Below are positions 7,637 to 15,700 of a DNA stretch of 38,203 nucleotides, piece by piece. Source of the stretch: Candidatus Aquivivens invisus. GTDB taxonomy: Bacteria > Omnitrophota > Gorgyraeia > Aquiviventales > Aquiviventaceae. Position 1 is the stretch's first letter; every line of letters begins with the position of its first letter. The notes below the pieces were generated by a model. It had not been told where the DNA came from. It worked only from the letters and a program-made list of their open reading frames with translations, and did not search any database. The position numbers and the translations under genes are program-made. The stretch is from NCBI GenBank assembly GCA_001804415.1, contig MHGA01000007.1, positions 1-38,203 of the forward strand, given 5' to 3'.

Positions 7637-8172
7637 TGCGCGCCTTCTCCGCCCGCGAGCGAACCCTGGCGATCGCCACGATCGCGGTGCTGGTCACGTG
7701 GGCGGCGGTCTCGGGCCTGGCGCTCCCGTTGTGGGAACGGTTGAGTTGGCTGCGCCAGCGCGCGGAGGGTTCACAGGAAAAACTGGCTCGGCTCACGACC
7801 CTGATGGACCGACGAGGGAGCATCGAGCGGCAATTTCAACGGTATGGTGTCTTTTTTTCCGATCAACCCGATGAGCGGCTCCAGAGTGAGTTCTTGGATG
7901 AGCTGGAGCAGCTGGCCGGGGCAGGGAATCTCCAGCTGGATCTCAAACCACGGTCGGTCCAGCACGCAGGACGCCTGAGCCGCATGACGGTTGAGCTGAA
8001 CGTCGATGGCACCCAGGCAGACATCCTGGGATTTCTCGATGCACTGCTGGCCTCTCCTTCCTTAATGGACATCGAGCGCTTCCGCCTGTCCACCACAACC
8101 TCTGCGGAGCGTCCCGTGCAAGTCTCCCTGGTGGTGACCAAGGCGGCGCTCCGCCAGGCTTCCTCCAAATAG
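7636..8172 (+). CDS. gspM: GspM/PilO-like inner-membrane protein
   Basis: One N-terminal membrane segment (residues about 12-32), a short coiled coil, and a ferredoxin-like periplasmic domain (about 70-170) typical of PilO/GspM, the partner of GspL. I chose ATG 7636 (overlap of one base with the gspL stop); GTG 7633 in the same frame is possible. It is the last gene of the first T2SS block. The following 72 bp change to AT-rich sequence with a palindrome. Confidence 0.75.
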   Translation: MRAFSARERTLAIATIAVLVTWAAVSGLALPLWERLSWLRQRAEGSQEKLARLTTLMDRRGSIERQFQRYGVFFSDQPDERLQSEFLDELEQLAGAGNLQLDLKPRSVQHAGRLSRMTVELNVDGTQADILGFLDALLASPSLMDIERFRLSTTTSAERPVQVSLVVTKAALRQASSK

Positions 8173-8204
8173 CCCCAAAATATTTTCCTTGACCTGCCCA
8201 TTCC

Positions 8205-8233
8205 TTGCGACTAGAGTATGTACTCTCTATATA
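8205..8233 (+). promoter_or_regulatory. Putative promoter of the MerR-type gene
   Basis: TTGCGA (8205-8210), 17 nt, TATATA (8228-8233), with the -10 box in the centre of the 18-bp palindrome. An alternative overlapping promoter is TTGACC (8189-8194), 17 nt, TAGAGT (8212-8217). Either would be occluded or remodelled by a protein bound to the palindrome. Confidence 0.5.
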
Positions 8234-8239
8234 GAGAGT
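8222..8239. promoter_or_regulatory. 18-bp perfect palindrome, likely operator
   Basis: ACTCTCTATATAGAGAGT lies 5 nt before the MerR-type start codon. A third half-site, AGAGT at 8213-8217, faces ACTCT across 4 nt. The position suggests autoregulation by the downstream HTH protein; that is an inference. Confidence 0.6.
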
Positions 8240-8244
8240 GACAG

Positions 8245-8478
8245 ATGTCAGTATTACAACTCTTTATGATAAAAGATGTTGCAAGATTAAGCGGCCACTC
8301 AATCTATACGCTGAAGTTTTATCTCAACCTTGGGCTCATTAAAGAGGTAGGAAGGAGTCCGGAAACGCGGTTTCGGTACTTTGACGATTCAACCCTTGAG
8401 CGCCTTTCGAGGATTCGCGCCTTCCGTAAGCAGGGAAAGAGCTTAGCCGAGATCCAATCTCTAGTTGCTGACTGCTGA
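8245..8478 (+). CDS. Small MerR-family DNA-binding protein
   Basis: The 77-aa product is little more than the MerR winged helix-turn-helix: MIKDVARLSGHSIYTLKFYLNLGLI, then RFRYFDDSTLERLSRI, then RAFRKQGKSLAEIQSL. There is no effector domain and no dimerising coiled coil of normal length. The gene and its upstream region are clearly AT-richer than the T2SS genes on either side, which suggests separate ancestry. Its last codons and stop (VADC-stop) are supplied by the heptamer array at 8461-8495. It may control the downstream exeA-gspC-gspD block or only itself. Confidence 0.8.
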   Translation: MSVLQLFMIKDVARLSGHSIYTLKFYLNLGLIKEVGRSPETRFRYFDDSTLERLSRIRAFRKQGKSLAEIQSLVADC

Positions 8479-8495
8479 CTGCTGACTGCTAGTTG
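8461..8495. repeat. Heptamer array CTGACTG at the merR end and gspA start
   Basis: Units CTAGTTG, CTGACTG, CTGACTG, CTGACTG, CTAGTTG, followed by CAATG, whose ATG is the gspA start. The array supplies the stop codon of one gene and fills the ribosome-binding region of the next; no Shine-Dalgarno sequence is visible. Confidence 0.9.
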
Positions 8496-8497
8496 CA

Positions 8498-9334
8498 ATG
8501 AGCTACTACCAAGCGCTCGGTTTGACGAAGGAGCCGTTTTCAACCAGCCCTGACCCGGCCTTCTTCTTCAGATCCAGCTCCCACGTGCAGGCCCTGACGC
8601 GGCTGGAGATCGCCATCCGGCTCAAGCGCGGCTTGTCCTTGATCCTGGGGGAAGTGGGAACCGGCAAGACGACTTTGGCGCGCACCCTGCTGGGCAATTT
8701 CGCGCAGGAGGATCACGTCGTCTTCCACATCGTCCTCGATCCCTCCTATGAATCCGAGTATCAATTCCTGCTCGGCCTCACCCGCATGTTCGGCGTCAAG
8801 CCGGCGTTCAAATCCACGCTGGATTGCCGCGAAGCCATCGAGCACTATCTGTTTCAGGCCGGCGTGACGGAGGGGAAGACCACCGTGCTGGTCATCGACG
8901 AAGGCCAGAAAATGACGCTGGAGATGCTGGAGAATCTCCGCGTGCTGCTCAACTATGAAACCAACGAATACAAGCTGCTCCAGGTCGTTATCTTCTCCCA
9001 GATGGAGCTGCTGCCCCGCATCAAGCGCATCAAGAATTTCATCGACCGCGTGGCCCTCAAGTACATCATCAATCCTCTCGATGAGCAGGAGACCTCGGAG
9101 CTGATCCGCTTCCGGTTGATCCAGGCCGGGTTGCCGGATGGCCGGCAGGTGTTCGCGCCGGAGGCCGTTCGCGCCATCTATCACTTCACGCAGGGCTACC
9201 CCCGGAAGATCTCCATGGTGTGCCACAATGCGCTCGAGGCGCTCGTCATGCATGAGCGCCAGGTCATCGATGAGGCGTTGATTCAGGAGTTGATTCGCGA
9301 TGAGTCCCGATGGGTCCAAGAGCATCTCGCCTGA
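8498..9334 (+). CDS. ExeA/GspA-type AAA ATPase
   Basis: Cytoplasmic P-loop ATPase of the ExeA/GspA/MshM family, implicated in assembling the secretin through the peptidoglycan. Start MSYYQALGLTKEPFSTSPDPAFFF is the classic family N-terminus. Walker A is GEVGTGKTT (residues about 50-58) and Walker B VLVIDEGQ (about 130). The C-terminal lid ends in GYPRKISMVCHNAL. At 278 aa it lacks the periplasmic peptidoglycan-binding domain that some GspA proteins carry. No ribosome-binding site is visible because the upstream sequence is a heptamer array. Confidence 0.9.
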   Translation: MSYYQALGLTKEPFSTSPDPAFFFRSSSHVQALTRLEIAIRLKRGLSLILGEVGTGKTTLARTLLGNFAQEDHVVFHIVLDPSYESEYQFLLGLTRMFGVKPAFKSTLDCREAIEHYLFQAGVTEGKTTVLVIDEGQKMTLEMLENLRVLLNYETNEYKLLQVVIFSQMELLPRIKRIKNFIDRVALKYIINPLDEQETSELIRFRLIQAGLPDGRQVFAPEAVRAIYHFTQGYPRKISMVCHNALEALVMHERQVIDEALIQELIRDESRWVQEHLA

Positions 9335-9938
9335 AGAACGGCTCCTCAGGTTAATCCGGGGCAAAAGCCCTGAGGCGGCTCGCCCTGCCGCAGGCGCCCT
9401 CGCAGGGATGACGGAGCTTCGCCAAGCTCAGCGACCGGTGCGGATGTGGACGCTGCCATCGTGGTGGCTGGCCGCGGTGAATTGGAGTCTCGGGGGGCTG
9501 GTCGTTGCGGAGGTGGTGATGCTCCTGGTGATCGCCACGCGGCCGGCCCCGCAACCCCCGGCCCTCGAGCGGCTTCTCCAGCCACGGGAGGCGGTCGCAC
9601 CCGACGGAGTTCCGGCGATCGAGGAACGAGCGGGAGGCGTTGGGCTGACGGGCGTGGCGGGGCGAGCGCTGTTTGCCTCGCTCCATCCAACGGCTCAGGC
9701 GAGCGTCCGTCTTTCCCCCGCGCTGAGCCAGGAAGCCAGGGCGTTGGCCGCGCGACTGAACGTGATCGGGCTGGTCGACGGTGATCCCCCTCAAGCGATC
9801 ATTGAAGACACGCAGACGCAAAAAACCTATTTCGTGTCCGCAGGGCAATCCGTGACCGAAGGTCTGATCGTCACCGAGATTCGAGAGAATCGCGTGGTGC
9901 TGGACCTCAATGGCCAACCCATCGAGCTGTCGCTCTGA
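9300..9938 (+). CDS. gspC: GspC/PilP-like inner-membrane clamp protein
   Basis: Links the inner-membrane platform to the secretin. A cytoplasmic N-terminus (ISPEERLLRLIRGK) is followed by a single membrane segment at about 54-80, a linker, and a C-terminal HR/PilP-like beta domain (LVDGDPPQAIIEDTQTQ ... VVLDLNGQPIELSL). The start overlaps gspA by 35 nt; ATG 9408 is an alternative. Residues about 24-45 are low in complexity and coincide with two nested inverted repeats in the DNA, so this part of the N-terminus may be acquired sequence. Confidence 0.8.
   Translation: MSPDGSKSISPEERLLRLIRGKSPEAARPAAGALAGMTELRQAQRPVRMWTLPSWWLAAVNWSLGGLVVAEVVMLLVIATRPAPQPPALERLLQPREAVAPDGVPAIEERAGGVGLTGVAGRALFASLHPTAQASVRLSPALSQEARALAARLNVIGLVDGDPPQAIIEDTQTQKTYFVSAGQSVTEGLIVTEIRENRVVLDLNGQPIELSL
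9368..9429. repeat. Nested inverted repeats in the gspC N-terminal coding region
   Basis: CCCTG (9368) pairs with CAGGG (9403) around GCGGC (9375)/GCCGC (9387). A second stem-loop follows: GAGCTT (9414), loop CGCC, AAGCTC (9424). The region encodes AARPAAGALAGMTELRQAQ, which I do not recognise from GspC. Confidence 0.4.
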
Positions 9939-9957
9939 CAAACAGCAGGAGGACATG

Positions 9958-11829
9958 ATGACGGTGTCCGGTTCGCGGTGTCCGGTGAACAGGGGAGTGT
10001 TCACCCTGCTTACTGCTTACTGCTTACTGCTTACTGCTGTGTCAGCCGTGTGGGCCCAGACCGCCGAAACCGGTCCGCCGGAGAGCTTCGTGACGGGACA
10101 GCGGATCTCGCTCGATCTGAAGGGTGTGGACATTCTCGATGTGTTGAAGCTGCTGTCCCAGAAGAGCGGGCTGAATTTCGTGGCGGGGCGCAACGTGACG
10201 GGCCGGGTGACGATCTTCGCCAAGGACGTGGACGTGTGGAAGGCGTTTGAGCAGATCGTGGATGCCAACGAGCTGGCCTATGAGCATCGGGGTGACATCG
10301 TGAACGTGATGACCGCCAGGGACTATGAATTGCTCCATGGGGTGCGGTTCCAGGAGCGCACGGTGAGCCGGGTGATTCCCCTGAAATTCGCCAAAGCCAT
10401 CCAGGTGTCCACCGCCCTCAATCAGGTGAAATCCAACATCGGGAGGGTCGTGGTTGATGAAGCCTCCAACACGATCATCCTGACCGACGCCCCGATGCGG
10501 CTCAACGAGATGGCCGCGTTGACGGGAACGCTCGACCGGCCCACCGAGACGCGCATCTACACGCTCCACTACGCCGAGGCGGAGAAACTGAAGGAGAAGC
10601 TCCAGGAACTGCTGACCCCCGGGTTGGGCACGTTTAGTTTCGACCCCCGGACCAACAAGGTGGTGATCTCCGACCTGAAAGATCTCATGCCGAAATTCGA
10701 CCGCATCATCCGCGCGCTGGATGAGCAGGACGGCGAGGTGCTGATTGACGCGAAGCTCGTGAAGGTCAAGCTGACCGACAGCTACAACCTCGGCATCGAC
10801 TGGAAGGAGGTCTTCGCCGGCATCGACTCGCAAGGCCGCCTGAGCTTCGATTCGGTCGACGGCGACGTCGTGGGATCCGGCGCGACGGGGGCGGCGCTGA
10901 AACTGCTCTCCGCGCCTAGCGGCGACAGCCAGGTGATCCTCGAGGCGTTGCAGAAGTACGGCAAGACCGAGACGATCTCCAACCCGCGCATCGCGGTGAT
11001 GAACAATCAGGAGGCCAAGATCCTCATCGGAACTAAGGAAGCGGTGATCTCGGTCACCACGACCATCCCGGCCAGCGGCTCGACCGTCAGCTCGCCCGAG
11101 ATCACGTACGTCGACGTGGGGACGAAGCTGTTTGTGACGCCCAGCATCAAATCCGACGGGCACGTGAAGTTGAAGATCCGTCCCGAGGTGAGCACGGCCG
11201 ATGTGCAGACCTTCAGCACCTCCGCCGATGTCAAAAACCGCATCCCGATCGTGACGACCACCGAGGCGGAGACCAACGTGATCGTCAGGAGCGGCACCAC
11301 GGTGATCATCGGCGGGCTCATCGACAGCACCGTCAAGCGGAATCAAAGCCAGCTCCCCTTCTTGGGGAACCTCCCGGTGCTGGGCATGCCGTTCCGCAGC
11401 CGGGCGGATTCCAACGAGAAAACCGAACTCGTGGTCTTCTTGACTCCGCAGATCATCTCCTCGACCGGGGAGCCCGTCACGCAGTTTCAGGAAGGCGCCT
11501 CAGTGGAAGCCATCGGCTCGGTGGGCGAGGGACCGCCGGTTCCGCTGAGTTATCAGGCGCTGGTGCGGGCGCTGGTCAGCAGCCAGCTCACCCGGCAACT
11601 TCGCGAGCGGTCGGTCCAGACCGGATCCGTGGAGTTGTCGTTCGTGCTCGGCAAGGATGGGCGCGTGGTGGGACGTCCGGCGATTGCGAGTCCGGAAGGG
11701 GAGCCGTTCATTCAGGCGGCCCAGGAGGCGCTCAAGGCGCTCTCTCCCCTGCCGTCGTTTCCCCAAGGGGCCTGGGCGGATCAGGTGCGATTTCAGGTGG
11801 TGGTGGATTATCGTCCGGACGGGTTTTAA
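9958..11829 (+). CDS. gspD: Secretin GspD/PilQ with a C-terminal TonB-like domain
   Basis: Outer-membrane secretin channel. The start is ATG 9958, 5 nt after AGGAGG. The signal peptide core (LLTAYCLLLTA, ending before VWAQT) is encoded by four CTGCTTA heptamers. An N0-like domain (ISLDLKGVDILDVLKLLSQKS) and further N domains are followed by the secretin core, which ends near residue 500 (TELVVFLTPQII). The remaining about 120 residues are unusual. After a linker, GSVELSFVLGKDGRVV ... PFIQAAQEALKAL ... DQVRFQVVVDY has the layout of a TonB C-terminal domain. Secretin call is certain; the TonB-like call is by pattern only. Confidence 0.92.
   Translation: MTVSGSRCPVNRGVFTLLTAYCLLLTAVSAVWAQTAETGPPESFVTGQRISLDLKGVDILDVLKLLSQKSGLNFVAGRNVTGRVTIFAKDVDVWKAFEQIVDANELAYEHRGDIVNVMTARDYELLHGVRFQERTVSRVIPLKFAKAIQVSTALNQVKSNIGRVVVDEASNTIILTDAPMRLNEMAALTGTLDRPTETRIYTLHYAEAEKLKEKLQELLTPGLGTFSFDPRTNKVVISDLKDLMPKFDRIIRALDEQDGEVLIDAKLVKVKLTDSYNLGIDWKEVFAGIDSQGRLSFDSVDGDVVGSGATGAALKLLSAPSGDSQVILEALQKYGKTETISNPRIAVMNNQEAKILIGTKEAVISVTTTIPASGSTVSSPEITYVDVGTKLFVTPSIKSDGHVKLKIRPEVSTADVQTFSTSADVKNRIPIVTTTEAETNVIVRSGTTVIIGGLIDSTVKRNQSQLPFLGNLPVLGMPFRSRADSNEKTELVVFLTPQIISSTGEPVTQFQEGASVEAIGSVGEGPPVPLSYQALVRALVSSQLTRQLRERSVQTGSVELSFVLGKDGRVVGRPAIASPEGEPFIQAAQEALKALSPLPSFPQGAWADQVRFQVVVDYRPDGF
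9964..9991. repeat. Heptamer array GTGTCCG at the gspD start
   Basis: Units GTGTCCG, GTTCGCG, GTGTCCG, GTGAACA, beginning 4 nt after the start ATG. Together with the next repeat it builds the whole N-region of the signal peptide. A perfect inverted repeat, GGTGAACA (9984-9991) and TGTTCACC (9998-10005), lies between the two arrays. Confidence 0.7.
10006..10040. repeat. Heptamer array CTGCTTA encoding the GspD signal-peptide core
   Basis: Four perfect CTGCTTA units and a fifth, CTGCTGT. Read in any frame the repeat has no stop and gives mainly Leu, Thr, Ala, Tyr and Cys, so copy changes would alter the frame but keep the segment hydrophobic. Confidence 0.95.
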
Positions 11830-11873
11830 AAAATCGTTGCGGGAATGCGACGACGGTGATAAGCTCAGCACTC

Positions 11874-11908
11874 AAAGTGAGAAGGGCGAAGTCGGAAGGG
11901 AGAAGTGA
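11874..11908. repeat. Degenerate heptamer array GAAGKSN before the fabI-like gene
   Basis: Units AAAGTGA, GAAGGGC, GAAGTCG, GAAGGGA, GAAGTGA. They are purine-rich and Shine-Dalgarno-like (AGGG/GGGAG), so the array doubles as the ribosome-binding region. Copy number would change its distance to the start codon. Confidence 0.7.
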
Positions 11909-11916
11909 AAAGCGCC

Positions 11917-12723
11917 ATGGGGACGCAAGCCGGTGAGTCGTGGGCACTCATCCTGGGGGCCTCCAGTGGGTTTGGGGCGGCGGTGTCGCGTGAGCTGGCC
12001 CGCAGCGGGTTCCATATCGCGGGGGTCCACCTGGATCGTAAGGGGACGCTGCCCAACGTCGAGCAAGTCGTCAAGGACATCCAGCAGGCCGGCCGGAAGG
12101 CGCAATTCTTCAACGTGAACGCCGCCGACCCGCTGAAGCGCGGCGAAGTCCTCGACCAACTCCAGGCCGCCCTCAAGACCTCCAACCCGCCCGGCCACGT
12201 CGCGGTCGTGCTGCATTCGCTCGCCTTCGGGACGCTGAGACCCTACATCACCCAAGAGGCCAAGGACGCCCTGACCAAGGACCAGATGGAGATGACGCTG
12301 GATGTCATGGCGAACAGCCTGGTCTATTGGGCGCAAGATTTGTTCTATCGCAGGATGATCGAGCCGGGCAGCCGGATCTTCGCGATGACCAGCTCAGGCG
12401 GGAGGCGCGTGTGGCCGAACTATGGCGCTGTGTCCGCCGCGAAAGCCGCGTTGGAATCCCACATCCGGCAGTTGGCGCTGGAGCTGGCTCAGCACGGGAT
12501 CACGGCGAATACCATTCGCGCGGGCGTGACCGATACGCCGGCCTTGCGCAAGATCCCGGGATCGGATCAGATGATCGAGTTCGCCAAGCTGAAGAATCCG
12601 CATCATCGACTCACGGCGCCGGAGGATGTGGCCAAGGCCATCGCGGCGCTCTCGAACTCCGCCACCCAGTGGGTGACCGGCAACGTCATCGGGGTCGACG
12701 GCGGGGAAGACATCGTCGGCTGA
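11917..12723 (+). CDS. Enoyl-ACP reductase-like SDR (FabI/FabL group)
   Basis: Short-chain dehydrogenase with a Rossmann N-terminus GASSGFGAAVS. The active site has Tyr-x6-Lys spacing (NYGAVSAAK), typical of enoyl-ACP reductases rather than the Tyr-x3-Lys of ordinary SDRs. VLHSLAFGTLRPYI is in the usual enoyl-reductase position, and the C-terminus is WVTGNVIGVDGGE. It would catalyse the last step of the fatty-acid elongation cycle. I chose ATG 11917; GTG 11905 in the same frame is nearer to the AAGGGAG stretch. 268 aa. It stands alone between gspD and smc. Confidence 0.8.
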   Translation: MGTQAGESWALILGASSGFGAAVSRELARSGFHIAGVHLDRKGTLPNVEQVVKDIQQAGRKAQFFNVNAADPLKRGEVLDQLQAALKTSNPPGHVAVVLHSLAFGTLRPYITQEAKDALTKDQMEMTLDVMANSLVYWAQDLFYRRMIEPGSRIFAMTSSGGRRVWPNYGAVSAAKAALESHIRQLALELAQHGITANTIRAGVTDTPALRKIPGSDQMIEFAKLKNPHHRLTAPEDVAKAIAALSNSATQWVTGNVIGVDGGEDIVG

Positions 12724-12727
12724 CAGC

Positions 12728-12743
12728 GGCCACGTGGCCACGT
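12728..12743. repeat. GGCCACGTGGCC palindrome / octamer duplication before smc
   Basis: A perfect 12-bp palindrome (12728-12739) that is also two tandem GGCCACGT copies, in the 40-nt gap between the SDR and smc. Function unknown; it could be an operator. Confidence 0.4.
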
Positions 12744-12763
12744 GAAAGCCAGCACTCACCGGT

Positions 12764-15700
12764 ATGCGTGTCAGGCAGCTCCAGCTCCTCGGGTTTAAGT
12801 CCTTCGCGACGACCACCACCATCCACTTCGAGCCCGGCGTGACCGCCATCGTCGGGCCAAACGGGTCGGGAAAATCCAATCTCGTCGATGCGATCCGCTG
12901 GGTCTTGGGAGAACATAATCCCCGCGACGTGCGGGCGCCGCGCCTGGAGGACGTGATCTTCAACGGGACCGACACCAAAGCCCCGCTCTCGATGGCGGAA
13001 GTCAGCCTGACGATCGACAACGACCGGGGGATGCTGCCGATCGCCTTCACCGAGCTGGCGATCACCCGCCGCGTCTATCGCTCCGGGGAAAGCGAATACC
13101 TGATCAACAACGCCCCCTGTCGCCTGAAGGATATCCAGGAGCTCTTTCTCGGCACCGGCTTGGGGGGCGGGACGTACGCGATCATCGAGCAGGGGCATAT
13201 CGACATGATCCTCTCCTCCAAGCCGGAGGAGCGCCGAGGGGTCTTCGAGGAGGCCAGCGGTATCGCCAAATATCTGTCCAAGCGCCAGGAGACGATCCGC
13301 CGCCTGGATGAAGTGGACGAGCATCTGACGCGGCTGGCGGATATCACCTCCGAGGTGCGACGCCAACTGTCCGCCCTGGAACGCCAAGCCGCCAAGGCCC
13401 GCCGGTATAAAACCCAATGGGAGCAACTCAAGGCATGGGAGATCCGCTTGGCGGCGGATGAGCTCAGCACGGGGCAGCAGGCGGGGGAGGCGCTGCGCGC
13501 GCGTGTGGAGGCGCTGACGCACGAGCGAGAGGGACTGGATCAGCAGAAACAGTCGCTGCTCGCCTCGTTGGAGGCGTGCAATGCCGCAGTGAGCCAGGCG
13601 CAGGCGACGGTGCAGGCGCTTCGCGCGCGCGTGATCGAGTGCGCCGGCCAGATCGAGCAGCAGACCAGCCAACTGCATGTGAAGACGACGTGGATTCACG
13701 AGTTGACCGCCCAGCGCGAGCAGGTCGCCTCGGAGCTGGCCCACCTCGAAGAGCGAGGGCGGCTTGGCGACGAGCATCTCGCCCAACTGAGCACGCAGCG
13801 CTCGACACTGGAGGGCCAACAGCAGGACGTCGCCTCCCAGCGTCAACGCCAGCAGACGGAAGACTCGGCTATCGAGCAGGCGATGGGTGACGCGCTGCAG
13901 GCGATGGAGCGGCTCAAGGCCGATCTCTTTGGCATGGCGGCGGAGGCATCCCTTCAACGCAACGCCTTCTCGAGCCATGCCGCGAGACTGCAGGCGCTGG
14001 GCGCTCAGGTCACGAGGCTGGGGGAACAGCGCGCTGGCGTGTCGGCGCGTGTGGAGTCGCTGAAGCAGCGGCAACAGGAGCTCGAATGGGAACGCTCCGT
14101 CTGCGCGGATCAGCACCACGAGGTCCAATCCCAGTTGACCTCGGCTCAGCAGGCCGCAGCCCAAGCCCAGGCGAGGCGCCACGAATTGATGGGGCGCCTC
14201 AATCAGGTGCGGGAGCAGCTCGTCAGCCAGCGCGCCAGGACGCAGGTCTTGGAAGAGGCGTGGCATCACCACGAGGGATTTCCGGATTCGGTGAAGGCGT
14301 TGCTCGCCAGTCCGCCCCAGGGGGTCGTCGGGCTGCTGGCCGATCTGTTGGAATCGCATGCAGGGTACGAGCAAGCCCTCGAGGCGGCGCTCGGTCCCTT
14401 AAGCGCGGCGGTGGTGGTGCGCGACCATGAGGCGTTGCGTCGGTGCCAGGAGGCGCTGAAACAGCAGGGATTGGACGGCGGGCAGTTTATCGCGCTCTCC
14501 GACTGCGCGCGCCAGGCCTCCTCGTCGGAGGATGATCGAACCGAGGGCGCGCTTGGCCGTCTGGCGCAATTCATCCGGTTCGACCCCGCGTACCGCGGGT
14601 TGGTGGAGTGGGTGTTGGGGCGATGGGGGGTGGTCGATGACGTCACCCGCTTGCTGGGACGGACCAGCCTCCCTTCGGGCTCGTGGGTAACCCAGACGGG
14701 CGATCGCTGGGACGGCACCACCTGGCAGTTGGCGGGTCGGCCGTCGAAAGACTCACTGCGTCTCGGGCGCAAGCAACGCTGGGAACGCGCGCACGAAACC
14801 CTCAGCACCCTCGAACAGGATACCGCGCGGCTGCAGGGTGAGTGGGAAGAGGCCGAAGCGCAGTGGCGGCAGCGCCTCGAAGAGGAAGAGCGCCTCCGGC
14901 ACCAGGGTGAGCAGCTCATGCCGACAAAGACCTTGCTGGAAGGACAGCTCACCCAGCTGGCGCATGAAGTGAAACGATCCCAGGAAGAAATCACGACCGT
15001 CGAGCTGGATCTCCACGACGTGCAAGGACAGCAGCGGACCCTTCAGGAGGCGGAGGGGGCATTGCGCGAGGCTGTCGCGCAGGCCGAAACAACGCAGCAA
15101 GCCGTGGAAGCCTCGCTGAAGGACGCGCGCACGCGCCAGGAGCAGGCGACGAGTCGCCGCCAGCAGCTGGCGGTCAGCCTGGCGCAACTGGAGACGACCG
15201 AGCAGTCGCTCGCGGAGCGTCTCGAATCACTGCGCGCCAGAGCGGACGATCTGCGTCTCGAGCAGCAGCAGACGCTGTCCCACCTGGAGGCGAAACAAGC
15301 GCAGGCGAAGGCCGCGGCGCAGCGATTAGCCGAGCTGATGAGCCAATCGGAGGAGCATCGACACCAGATCGCCACGCTCACCGAAGGCCGAGGCAGCGTC
15401 AACGCGGAAGCCGACCAGGCGACGCAACAGCTTCGTGAAGACGAACGGCGGCGGGACGAGGTGCTGCCCAAGGTCTTGGACGTGGAGCAGCGTCTTGTGA
15501 CGGTGACCCAGGACCTCCAGGCGCAGGAAGCGCAACTGACGCAACGCGTCTTCCGGAGGTCGCGGATTCTCGAGCGATTGCAAGAGGTCTATCGCATCGA
15601 GGAAGCCGCCGTGTCGGCGGAACAATCCAGTCTCTCGCCGCTGACGGATGAGGAGCGTGCCGGCTTGACCGAGCACGTCCAGCAGTTGAAAGCCAAGCTC

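Noticed and set aside
3059-10040. Heptamer arrays as possible CRISPR or phage attachment sites
   Set aside because: The units are contiguous 7-mers with no spacers, there are no cas genes, and no integrase-linked direct repeats fit an att pair.
1-11829. A type IV pilus locus rather than T2SS
   Set aside because: GspG, GspK and GspC features and the gspE-M order fit T2SS better; there is no PilT or PilA-type major pilin. The PilM/N/O-like shape of GspL/M keeps some doubt.
12686-14374. Long open frames on the minus strand opposite smc and other genes
   Set aside because: They mirror GC-rich coding sequence, are rich in His, Arg, Leu and Gln, and show no family motif or ribosome-binding site.
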